Shown one piece after another: positions 1 through 6,363 of a stretch of DNA of 17,842 bases. The stretch is from DAOUMU01 sp034409055 (GTDB lineage Bacteria; Chloroflexota; Anaerolineae; 4572-78; J111): the NCBI GenBank assembly GCA_034409055.1, contig DAOUMU010000175.1, forward strand, positions 1 through 17,842. The letters run 5' to 3'. The first letter of the stretch is position 1, and each line of letters opens with the position of its first letter. The notes below the pieces were generated by a model. That model worked only from the letters and a program-made list of their open reading frames with translations. It ran no database searches and was not told where the DNA came from. A program made the translations under genes and the position numbers.

Positions 1-3000
1 GGCCAGAGGTGGATGGGGACAAAGCCCAAACAACTCGAAAACCGGCAACGTCGTACCTGAGGTCCGGGACGAACCCGTGGCGAACCGCGCAGCGAACGTA
101 CCCCTGAATATCGTAGAACGCCCCGCCCCGCACCACACGGGGGGCCTTTCCCTCAAGGTCGTTGTCATCCTGGTAATCCCGGTAGCTGGCCTGCCACCTG
201 GTCCGGCACCACTCCCAGACGTTGCCGCTCATATCCTGCCCCCCGTAGGGACTGGTCCCACCGGGGAAACAACCCACCGCGCTGGTCGTGCCGATCCCGG
301 TGTCACCGTAATTGGCCCGGTTCGGGTCGGGTTCGTCGCCCCAGGGATAGACCCGCCCCTCTGGGCCCCGGGCCGCCTTCTCCCACTGGCTCTCGCTGGG
401 CAGGGTGATCATCTCGTCCGGCCCCAACTGGCCGGCCTGACGTAACTGGACCGTTAGCCAGTGGGTGTAGGCCACCGCTTCGTACCAGTTGATCCCGACC
501 ACCGGATGGTTGGCCAGATTGAAGGGCGAGCCATACTCCGCCGGGATTTCAGCCCACTCTTCCACAATTTCACCGCCCTTAATAAAAAGTCGTTTTACCT
601 GACCCTCACGCCAGTAGCCCGCCCTGGCTGCTTCAGTCCAGTAGCTGACCTCTTGATATCCCCCAGCCTTAACAAAAGCCCGGTACTGGGCATTGGTAAT
701 GGGGTATTGGCTGATGCGGAAAGCAGGCAAGTCAACCTGCCGTTGTGGTGTCTCCTTACTGTCAAAGAAAGCCAACGAGTCATCTGGGCTGCCCATCACA
801 AATGGCCCGGCGGGGACTTCACACCAGGCAATATCGGGCAGGCCATCAGAACGTAACCCCACCCCCGAACGGTCATCCCCCAGGTGGGCCAGGACCTGCC
901 CGGCGTCAACCCGTTCTACGGCCGTCAAGATATGGTTGGTGAGGATTTGTTTCAGGCGAGGCAGCAACCGGGCCAGGTAAGCTGGGCCGTTGTCGTATAA
1001 TAAGTCGTCGCCCGGATCATTCTCAATCCTCTCCCGGCCCAGAACCACTGCCATCTGGCCCGACCAGAGAACGGCCCGCCATTGGGCGATTTCGGCCGGT
1101 TCTTCTTTGGGACACAGGGTGTAGGCCAGGTCAAGCAGCAACTGCTCGCCCCGGGGGTTATTGTAAAAAAGTTCTTCCGCGCCCAACCGGCCGGCGACAT
1201 ACCAATAATCCCCTTCGGCCACCCGCTTCTGATACTCACGGTTGATCCCCCGCCCGGTGACCATATAACATCCGGCCAGGTATTCCTGAAAGGTACGGTG
1301 GGGAAAGTCGTAGGTTTGGGGTTTTTGGCCTTCACCTCCGCCGCCCCGTCCCACCAGTAAACCGGCCCGTTTATCAACGTAGTCCAGAAAGTCATTGGCC
1401 AGGCCGGTCTCCCCCAGATAGCGGGGGCCATCCAGCAAGGTGACCAACTGTCCGCGAGCCAGTTCGGTGCTTTCCCCCTCTTTCGCCTGGTGAGCGTGAA
1501 TCTGGTAGGCGATTAGCTCCATAATGGAGCGGATTTGCCGGTCGTCGTCCAACACGGTCCGCAATGGGGGCGATACTGTCATCAGCCCTTTCCGCCTTTG
1601 CCAACGGCTGAGTAAAACCTGCACGGCCAGGTTGTACAACCGGACCCGCTCGCGAGGTAAGCCCACTTCTTGCTGGTGGATAATGGCCATCGTGGTCAAC
1701 AGCATAGGGTTTTGAGCCAACCGGCGCAGATCCCGGTCAAACACAGCCCGCCGCAAATCTTGCGCTTTTTTGTTGGCCTCAGTTTGCCCCAACCGGTCAC
1801 GCTGAGCGTTGTACCAACAATGAACAAACCGCTCTATCTTCGCCTCGTCAAATGGGGCCAGTTCGTGCTTGGCAAACCCGCTTAAAACGGCCGGTCCGGT
1901 ATAGGAGCGGACCCGGCAGGTGACAATGACCCGCTCAATTGTGTGGTAGGTTTTGAGCACGGCCCACACGGCTTGCCGCACCCACCGGCGCAAGTTCTCC
2001 GGCACCTCGTCCAGGCCGTCAAAAATAACCAGCAACCGCTCTTCGGCCAAAACGTCATCCAAACGAGCGGCCAGTTCCGCTACGCGCAAGTCGGTCAAAT
2101 CAGCCTGCCACTGACAATACACCACCTCAACCAGGCGCCGGTCCTGTTCATCCGTTGAAACATTGGCCAAATCAAGCTCGGCCAGGCGAGGGGTCAGGTT
2201 TCGCAAGGTCGTCAACATGGGCCAGACCTTGCCCTGCCAGCCGGAGGGTAAATCCTCCCTCTGCCCCAAACGGTTCGAGGCCAGACGACCGGCCAGTTGC
2301 CGCACAAAGGTGCTCTTGCCACTGCCGGGGTCGCCCACCAGTACCAGTTTTTTCTCTTGAATAGCCACCTCCATAGCCGAAAGCGGGCGCTCATTCTGAC
2401 CAGGGAGTTTTGACTTATCTTCCTCGGAGCGGGGAACGCGGGTTTTGGTATCAAGGCTGACATACACCGCTTCTAAACTAATTTCTTCCCCTGTCTCTTT
2501 GTCACCCCCCAGGTCGCCTAAAGGCAAAACGTTGCAATAATGGGCAAATCGCTCCAGGTAGCGGTGCTGTAGGGTAGCCAGCCTGGCCTGTTCTGGATCA
2601 GAAGGTAGTTGGCCATGGAGGTGGGTGATGTGGACATCCCGGCCCACGTCGCCGGCCACGGCTATTCCAGCCCGGTCAGCCATAGCCGCCCTGGCCCCTG
2701 GGCCCTGGGCAATGGCCCCGGTGCCGCTGAGTTCAGCTTCAAAATGGGCCAGGTTGCCTAACCGGGCCAATTCTGCCCGCAGGAGCTCACTGAACCACTG
2801 CCGGTCGGCCTCACCCAGTTGAGCCTGGGCCTGGGCCACAACATCTAATTGCTTCAAAATAGCATCCAAGGCCAGTCGTAACTCCGGGTTGGCCGCGCTG
2901 TTTTCGGCCACCCATTCTACTACTTCAGTTTCGGTGACCGGTGCGGCCTGATCGGTCCATTTCTGGACTTGATTGGCCAGCAGATTACCACCAATCCCAC

Positions 3001-3202
3001 CAGCTACACTGCCCAAGGCCATTACCGCCGGCAGGAGTTGGTCAGCCTGAGCTGCCGCCACCAGTGGCCACAGGCTCAGCCCCCCCAGATAGCCATACAG
3101 CAGGTAGGGCGCGTCCTCATTTTTCCGGCGCTCCAACCATTGTCCCACTTTGTGTAATGAGGCCGTTGTTTTTTCTTTCCACGTTTCCAAATCAAAGGTC
3201 AT
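1..3202 (-). CDS. NACHT-type STAND ATPase with C-terminal FGE-sulfatase/CLec domain, probable DGR target (3' end cut by window edge)
   Basis: The frame is open from the ATG at 3202 to the left edge, about 1067 codons; I read it without an internal stop. The start is backed by AGGGAG about 8 nt upstream. Residues ~30-85 hold two hydrophobic stretches, possibly membrane-associated. A Gly/Ala-rich hinge (GAIAQGPGARAA) follows near residue 170. The NTPase has Walker A GDPGSGKST (290-298) and Walker B-like LLVIFDGLDE (aspartate at 395), and ends with a NACHT-like FPHRTFQEYLAG near 633-644. Residues ~790-1065 carry FGE-sulfatase hallmarks: GPFVMGSPDD, ITNAQYRAF, HPVVGINWYEAVAY, LPSESQWEKAARG, YPWGD, SGNVWEWC, VRGG and GFRVV. 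Only one of the two FGE active-site cysteines seems present (RCAVR), so I infer a ligand-binding fold, not an enzyme. NACHT proteins of bacteria are often immune sensors; the tail would be the recognition part. The gene starts two bases after the RT remnant's stop. Confidence 0.93.
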   Translation of the reverse strand, partial: MTFDLETWKEKTTASLHKVGQWLERRKNEDAPYLLYGYLGGLSLWPLVAAAQADQLLPAVMALGSVAGGIGGNLLANQVQKWTDQAAPVTETEVVEWVAENSAANPELRLALDAILKQLDVVAQAQAQLGEADRQWFSELLRAELARLGNLAHFEAELSGTGAIAQGPGARAAMADRAGIAVAGDVGRDVHITHLHGQLPSDPEQARLATLQHRYLERFAHYCNVLPLGDLGGDKETGEEISLEAVYVSLDTKTRVPRSEEDKSKLPGQNERPLSAMEVAIQEKKLVLVGDPGSGKSTFVRQLAGRLASNRLGQREDLPSGWQGKVWPMLTTLRNLTPRLAELDLANVSTDEQDRRLVEVVYCQWQADLTDLRVAELAARLDDVLAEERLLVIFDGLDEVPENLRRWVRQAVWAVLKTYHTIERVIVTCRVRSYTGPAVLSGFAKHELAPFDEAKIERFVHCWYNAQRDRLGQTEANKKAQDLRRAVFDRDLRRLAQNPMLLTTMAIIHQQEVGLPRERVRLYNLAVQVLLSRWQRRKGLMTVSPPLRTVLDDDRQIRSIMELIAYQIHAHQAKEGESTELARGQLVTLLDGPRYLGETGLANDFLDYVDKRAGLLVGRGGGGEGQKPQTYDFPHRTFQEYLAGCYMVTGRGINREYQKRVAEGDYWYVAGRLGAEELFYNNPRGEQLLLDLAYTLCPKEEPAEIAQWRAVLWSGQMAVVLGRERIENDPGDDLLYDNGPAYLARLLPRLKQILTNHILTAVERVDAGQVLAHLGDDRSGVGLRSDGLPDIAWCEVPAGPFVMGSPDDSLAFFDSKETPQRQVDLPAFRISQYPITNAQYRAFVKAGGYQEVSYWTEAARAGYWREGQVKRLFIKGGEIVEEWAEIPAEYGSPFNLANHPVVGINWYEAVAYTHWLTVQLRQAGQLGPDEMITLPSESQWEKAARGPEGRVYPWGDEPDPNRANYGDTGIGTTSAVGCFPGGTSPYGGQDMSGNVWEWCRTRWQASYRDYQDDNDLEGKAPRVVRGGAFYDIQGYVRCAVRHGFVPDLRYDVAGFRVVWALSPSTSG
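29..118 (-). other. Candidate DGR variable region (VR) at the 3' end of the NACHT-FGE gene
   Basis: The stretch codes for the segment between VRGG and GFRVV at the very end of the FGE-like domain, which is where DGR variable regions of this protein class sit. Of the 25 codons from 118 down to 44, 19 end in C or T, as expected if many derive from AAC/AAT template codons by adenine mutagenesis. Blocks such as GTTCGCTGCGCG and CCGGAC look like invariant islands, and GGTTTTCGAGTTGT resembles the conserved 3' end seen in many DGR VRs. No template repeat is visible in the window to compare with, and C-ending codons are common in this GC-rich gene anyway, so this is an inference from position and codon pattern. 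Confidence 0.6.
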
Positions 3203-3204
3203 TT

Positions 3205-3557
3205 TTACGTCTCCCTGAGAGGCTCGATAGGCATTCTCAAGATCGCCTTGCGCAAGCCCACGGTATTGCCATACCGCACATGATTGATCCACCCCCGCAC
3301 GCTGGCCGTGAGTACATCCAGGGGGATCAGACCGGCTTCGTAGGCGACGATTAACTGCCACAATCGCCGGCGATAGTATATCCCTTTTCGTCGTTTCAGG
3401 CGACGCAGGTGCGGGAAAATGATAAACCCCAGAAAGGGAATACCCTCCGTAACCGGTCTGGGCTGAGCCGCCGGGTGAATAGTCAACCGCAAGCTGGCTA
3501 ACCGCTCAATGATGACCTCCCGCCATTGCCACAACGTTCGCTTGTCATCGGCAAAAA
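3205..3557 (-). pseudogene. C-terminal remnant of a DGR-type reverse transcriptase
   Basis: The frame reads LFADDKRTLWQWREVI from the junction, then RLTIHPAAQ, EGIPFLGFIIFPHLRRLKRR and SVRGWINHVRYGNTVGLRKAIL, ending in TAA at 3207-3205. These match, from memory of the family, the segment just after the catalytic YxDD motif and the thumb/C-terminal region of DGR reverse transcriptases; about 115 residues remain of a usual 300-400. The palm motifs with the catalytic aspartates are missing, so it cannot be an active polymerase. The only in-frame start is a TTG at 3534 without an obvious ribosome binding site. Its stop is separated by two bases from the ATG of the NACHT-FGE gene, so translation through it could still couple to that gene. 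Other RT classes share GxxFLGF motifs, but the adjacent Avd fragment and FGE-type target favour a DGR. Confidence 0.85.
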
Positions 3558-3683
3558 GGCAGCGTCCAGTAGCCGCCGGGTGAAAGTGTGGCGATGCGCC
3601 CGGGGGAACCCGTTGGTGGCCGGCAGCAGCCAGGTGAGAAAGTCAAAGGTGCGGGTGAAGATGGGCATTTCTTGTCGGGCCAT
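3558..3683 (-). pseudogene. avd: N-terminal remnant of DGR accessory protein Avd (four-helix bundle)
   Basis: From ATG 3683, preceded by GGAG about 8 nt upstream, the first ~42 residues (MARQEMPIFTRTF, DFLTWLLPATNGFPRAH, RHTFTRRLLDAAF) match the first helix and turn of Avd-like four-helix proteins found beside DGR reverse transcriptases (recalled pattern: MPIf.kt.dfl.WL.p....FP..qR). Avd proteins are normally about 110-130 residues and form the barrel-shaped pentamer that works with RT and RNA. Here homology stops after DAAF, near 3555; the reading frame then continues over RT sequence in the wrong frame (LPMTSERCGNGGR) and stops at 3498. The fragment is therefore truncated and joined to the RT remnant by a deletion that removed the rest of avd, the usual template-repeat position and most of the RT. 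Confidence 0.82.
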
Positions 3684-3779
3684 CCGGTTCTCCGTGTCTC
3701 AGTGGTTAAATTTTGTGTCTCGTTTAGTACCAACACTTAGGGAGCTCCGAAATTTAAATCATCCCAAAACTTTCGGTGA

Positions 3780-3852
3780 CGTGAAGCGTAAAACGTGAAA
3801 CGTGAGGGTTTATGGCGTAAAAACATCACGTTTCACGCTTCACGTTTCACGG
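3780..3852. repeat. Inverted arrays of CGTGAAA/CGTGAAG heptamers
   Basis: Positions 3780-3806 consist of CGTGAAG and CGTGAAA-like heptamers; 3824-3852 carry the same units in inverted orientation (TTTCACG, CTTCACG), so the two can form a hairpin. The 276-bp gap 3684-3959 between the Avd fragment and the HTH gene also holds a CCGAAA...TTTCGG inverted pair (3747-3776) and otherwise no recognisable gene. Confidence 0.75.
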
Positions 3853-3944
3853 AGTTGGGACAATTACCCGTACTACCCACAGGGCACAGGCGGGCACAGG
3901 TATTTTTTCGGAACTGCCTTACAGGATAACGCAGGTAGAAAAAT

Positions 3945-3971
3945 ATCACGTTTCACGCTTCACGCTTCACG
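3945..3971. repeat. Third copy of the TTTCACG/CTTCACG heptamer array
   Basis: The array ATCACG TTTCACG CTTCACG CTTCACG overlaps the last codons of the HTH gene: its final REA-stop (GTGAAGCGTGA on the minus strand) is written entirely in repeat units. This suggests the repeat expanded into or supplied the present 3' end of the gene. Confidence 0.75.
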
Positions 3972-4553
3972 AAGTATGGTTTTCTTTCGCTTGGTCATAC
4001 CAGCGGCAAGCAAGGCTTCGACTGCCTGTCGGCTGACCCTCATCCGTTGGGTAGGGTTGGCTTCGTCAAGCGCTACATAAGACATAAGTTCGCCTCGGTT
4101 GACCAGTCGTTTGATTCTCATTCGGGCGGCCTGAATATTTTGTTGAGCTAACTCGCTGAATAGGATGTGGGCTGCCTCGGTATAGCTGATCAAATCATCG
4201 TGGCGAATCCAGGCTTGCACATGGGCCAATACTTGACCGATACCCGATTGCGACCAGAACGAGATGGGGATCGTGTAGGGATAAGACCCGCTGGCCCGAG
4301 CAAATAGCAGATCGATTATACTTTGAAGCGTGTCTATGACCTGACCAACCGTCTGATCACCGACAGTCACTCGATCAAATTCTCCATTGGCGACTCGTAC
4401 TAACAACTTGATTTCGTCATATAATGGACTTGATTGAAATGGCCTATCCGGCGAGTCGCTACTGCCATCCCAGTACAGGTGTTGTCCAACCTGGCGATAG
4501 TGGGTCAACACCCGATTGATAACATCACGGGTGATGGCGTCAATATCAAACAT
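3960..4553 (-). CDS. Helix-turn-helix (excisionase/MerR-like) DNA-binding protein of unknown role, probable autoregulator
   Basis: The protein has 197 residues from the ATG at 4553. That start is chosen over one 12 codons upstream because AAGGAG lies 7 nt before it. Residues 1-115 are not recognised and contain no obvious enzyme motif. Residues ~121-182 (ISYTEAAHILF, then IKRLVNRGELMSYV, then RMRVSRQAVEALL) follow the pattern of excisionase/MerR-like helix-turn-helix domains: an AA-containing helix, the R-L-x-x-R-G-E-L turn into a wing, and a final V-S-R-x-x-V-E-A-L helix. The tail is basic (MTKRKK). Upstream is a consensus promoter with two palindromic operators, so autorepression is the simplest reading, but that this protein binds those sites is inference. 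The stop codon falls in a heptamer repeat. It could be the first gene of the unit leading to the DGR remnant. Confidence 0.8.
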   Translation of the reverse strand: MFDIDAITRDVINRVLTHYRQVGQHLYWDGSSDSPDRPFQSSPLYDEIKLLVRVANGEFDRVTVGDQTVGQVIDTLQSIIDLLFARASGSYPYTIPISFWSQSGIGQVLAHVQAWIRHDDLISYTEAAHILFSELAQQNIQAARMRIKRLVNRGELMSYVALDEANPTQRMRVSRQAVEALLAAGMTKRKKTILREA

Positions 4554-4596
4554 AAATGTCTCCTTACCTGCTGATAAACACAAATACACTGTTTTT

Positions 4597-4610
4597 AGCT
4601 AACGTTAGCT
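4597..4610. promoter_or_regulatory. Operator 2: second copy of the 14-bp palindrome at the start site
   Basis: AGCTAACGTTAGCT is identical to the core of operator 1. It lies 31 bp away centre to centre, about three DNA turns, so both sites face the same side, just past the predicted transcription start. Confidence 0.85.
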
Positions 4611-4617
4611 TATGTTT

Positions 4618-4646
4618 ATTATACCACAGCTAACGTTAGCTGTCAA
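4618..4646 (-). promoter_or_regulatory. Consensus sigma70/sigmaA promoter of the HTH gene
   Basis: On the minus strand TTGACA (4646-4641) and TATAAT (4623-4618) are both exact consensus hexamers separated by exactly 17 bp, with an extended TG before the -10. Transcription would start near 4611, giving a leader of about 58 nt to the ATG at 4553. Confidence 0.88.
4626..4643. promoter_or_regulatory. Operator 1: 18-bp perfect palindrome in the promoter spacer
   Basis: ACAGCTAACGTTAGCTGT is a perfect palindrome that fills the space between the -35 and -10 boxes and overlaps the end of the -35. A dimeric protein bound here would block RNA polymerase. Confidence 0.85.
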
Positions 4647-4687
4647 GATGTTAAAGCAGGTTGCATGTGACAGACGGCCAGAGTTGG

Positions 4688-4708
4688 CAACGAGCCGTGT
4701 GCTCGTTG
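4688..4708. repeat. Perfect 8-bp stem hairpin CAACGAGC-5-GCTCGTTG
   Basis: CAACGAGC at 4688-4695 pairs with GCTCGTTG at 4701-4708. No T-run follows on either strand, so it is an intergenic palindrome and not a convincing terminator. The whole 644-bp gap 4554-5197 contains promoter, operators and repeats but no supported gene. Confidence 0.6.
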
Positions 4709-4803
4709 TGGATACGAGCGTGCCAAAAATGTCAATAATACTGGGCGCAGTTTAATAGTTAAACTTATCTACTTACTAACCAATTATGCGTAATTAGTCA
4801 GGT

Positions 4804-4950
4804 AGCATCCTGAGTAGGTTGGAGCGCAGCGGAAACCGTATCGAAGGGTGCGGCGAACGCGACGAATCTGGGCAAACCCGCACCCCCTTCGGCCTGGCTC
4901 AGGACAGGCTTCGATACACGCTCCACTACGCTCCGCGTTACTCAGGCTGC
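4804..4950. repeat. MITE-like inverted-repeat element
   Basis: The left arm 4804-4847 (GCATCCTGAGTAGG..., GTATCGAAG) is matched by an inverted right arm 4907-4950 (CTTCGATAC..., TACTCAGGCTGC), imperfect but aligned over about 44 bp, with a middle of about 60 bp. An exact 12-bp tandem GCTTGTCGAAGG x2 follows at 4969-4992. No transposase frame is present. Confidence 0.65.
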
Positions 4951-5031
4951 GTCCTGAGGTTCTCCTGAGCTTGTCGAAGGGCTTGTCGAAGGGATGCTAG
5001 CCTGAATGCTTACATATGTCGGGGATCTGTC

Positions 5032-5067
5032 GACACCTGCACTTGCGGCGCAGGTGCAAGTGTCCCC
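5032..5067. repeat. REP-like palindrome (ACACCTGCACTTGCG family)
   Basis: GACACCTGCACTTGC and GCAGGTGCAAGTGTC form a near-perfect hairpin followed by CCCC. The same GACACCTGCACTTGCG string recurs near 14247, so it is a dispersed family. It lies about 130 bp downstream of the thioredoxin reductase stop. Confidence 0.7.
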
Positions 5068-5197
5068 TCTGAGCGATTCCACGGAAATTCCTGAAGAACC
5101 AAAATGGGTCTACCCAGACCAGTTCGGCGGTCGACGGTCAGCGGTCGCCTGCTCTGTGGGTTGGTCGTGCCATTCGTCGTCTGCCCTGTGGGTTGCC

Positions 5198-6190
5198 CTA
5201 CTTCCAATCCGTTCGGAGCTTTTCCCGGCCGTGGATGTATTTATCCACGGCGACGGCGGCAATCACCCCGTCGGCAGCGGCGATGACGGCCTGCTTGATG
5301 TGGGCGCAGAGTAAATCGCCCACAGCAAAGACGCCGGGGATGTTGGTGCGCATTTCCCGGTCTACCATCAGGCAGCCCTCTGAGGTGGTCTCCAGTTGGC
5401 CCATCAGGTAGTCGGTGATGGGCTGGCCACCTTGCAGGTAAACGAAGGCCCCTTTGACCGGCAGCACTTCTTCACTGCCGCCCCGGGGCTGGATGCGCAC
5501 CCCCTCAACCTGGCCGTTGCCGACGATTTCCTTGAGCCGGGTGCCCAACCGGACTTCCACTTTGGGATGAGCCGTAGTCTCAGCGGCCAGGGCCTCCTGG
5601 GCTTTGAGCTGGGGGGTAGGCACGATCAGATAAATCTGCGCGGCAAACTTGGTCAGGAAAAGGGCCTCTTCCAAAGCCTCGTCATTGTTGCCGATCACGG
5701 CCACGGGTTGATCCCGGAAAAAAGCCCCATCGCAGGTGGCGCAGTAGCTCACCCCGCGCCCCAACAGCTCATTTTCGCCGGGTACGGTATTGGTTCGCCC
5801 CATCGAACCGGTGGCCAAGATGATCGCTTTGGTATGAAAGGCGCTGGTACCGGCCATCACCATTTTGGGGTCGGCCTGGAGGTCCACCCCCACCACCTTG
5901 TCGGTCAAGAATTCAGCCCCAAAGGATTCGGCCTGCCGGCGCATAGTCTCGACCAGTTCCGCACCGCTGACCGGGCCGGGCACGCCGGGATAGTTGCTGA
6001 TTTTAGCGGTGATACCCAGAGCCCCCGCCGTCAGTCCCTTGTCGATGATCAGGGTCCGTAAGTTAGCCCGGGCCGTGTAAATAGCGGCCGACGTCCCGGC
6101 CGGCCCCCCACCGATGATAATCACGTCGTAAGTTTCCGGGCCTGCTCCCGCCTGAGACAGGCCCAGGTCTAAGCCTAAATCTAAGCCCAT
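5198..6190 (-). CDS. Thioredoxin-reductase-like FAD flavoprotein lacking canonical NADPH motifs
   Basis: A 330-residue protein starting at ATG 6190 with GAGGTGA 8 nt upstream. It has the FAD-binding YDVIIIGGGPAGTSAA (21-36), redox-active CATC (C150, C153) and the C-terminal FAD motif GVFAVGDL, all in thioredoxin reductase order and length. In the NADPH domain, however, the usual GGGDSA loop reads GNNDEA (167-172) and the HRRxxxR phosphate-binding motif is replaced by VPTPQLK (190-196). This fits reductases that use another donor, such as ferredoxin-dependent flavin thioredoxin reductases, or a changed cofactor preference; which one cannot be told. The N-terminus has a short GLDLGLDLGL extension from a DNA duplication. 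It sits last in a same-strand series with PDO-like and TlpA-like genes, so its likely partner is one of those thioredoxin-fold proteins. Confidence 0.88.
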   Translation of the reverse strand: MGLDLGLDLGLSQAGAGPETYDVIIIGGGPAGTSAAIYTARANLRTLIIDKGLTAGALGITAKISNYPGVPGPVSGAELVETMRRQAESFGAEFLTDKVVGVDLQADPKMVMAGTSAFHTKAIILATGSMGRTNTVPGENELLGRGVSYCATCDGAFFRDQPVAVIGNNDEALEEALFLTKFAAQIYLIVPTPQLKAQEALAAETTAHPKVEVRLGTRLKEIVGNGQVEGVRIQPRGGSEEVLPVKGAFVYLQGGQPITDYLMGQLETTSEGCLMVDREMRTNIPGVFAVGDLLCAHIKQAVIAAADGVIAAVAVDKYIHGREKLRTDWK

Positions 6191-6212
6191 TGTCTATCAC
6201 CTCGATTACAAA

Positions 6213-6238
6213 CGTGTTGCGTGTTACGTATTGCGTGG
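6213..6238. repeat. TTGCGTG-type heptamer array upstream of the flavoprotein gene
   Basis: Units of CGTGTTG, CGTGTTA and CGTATTG lie 23-48 bp upstream of the start codon. They match the larger array at 7059-7115. Confidence 0.65.
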
Positions 6239-6319
6239 AATTTTTATGCGCTACACTTTCCGCTCCCCGCTCCCCGTTTAACGCTTTCTGTTGTGGCTGC
6301 GTCGCGCTACAGTCTTACT

Positions 6320-6360
6320 GCAACCCTGCAACCTGCAACCTTGCAACCTTGCAACCTTGC
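6320..6360. repeat. GCAACCT heptamer tandem array
   Basis: About six GCAACC(C/T)T units run head to tail, ending a few bases past the stop codon of the PDO-like gene. Short and spacer-free, so a simple tandem repeat and not CRISPR. Confidence 0.8.
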
Positions 6361-6363
6361 TCC

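Noticed and set aside
952..1431. 159-codon minus-strand frame
   Set aside because: It overlaps the NACHT-FGE gene in another frame; the correct frame through this stretch is continuous and carries FPHRTFQEYLAG.
3205..3683. Functional frameshifted Avd-RT fusion
   Set aside because: The RT catalytic core is missing and the Avd part lacks most of its helices, so even a frameshift would not give a working protein.
3684..4600. Template repeat (TR) expected for a DGR
   Set aside because: I looked for an A-rich near-copy of 29-118 in this gap and elsewhere in the window and saw none; the deletion probably removed it. A by-eye search can miss diverged copies.
5396..6061. 221-codon open frame on the plus strand
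   Set aside because: It lies entirely antisense to the flavoprotein gene, whose frame carries clear family motifs; the plus-strand product has no recognisable motif and no ribosome binding site.
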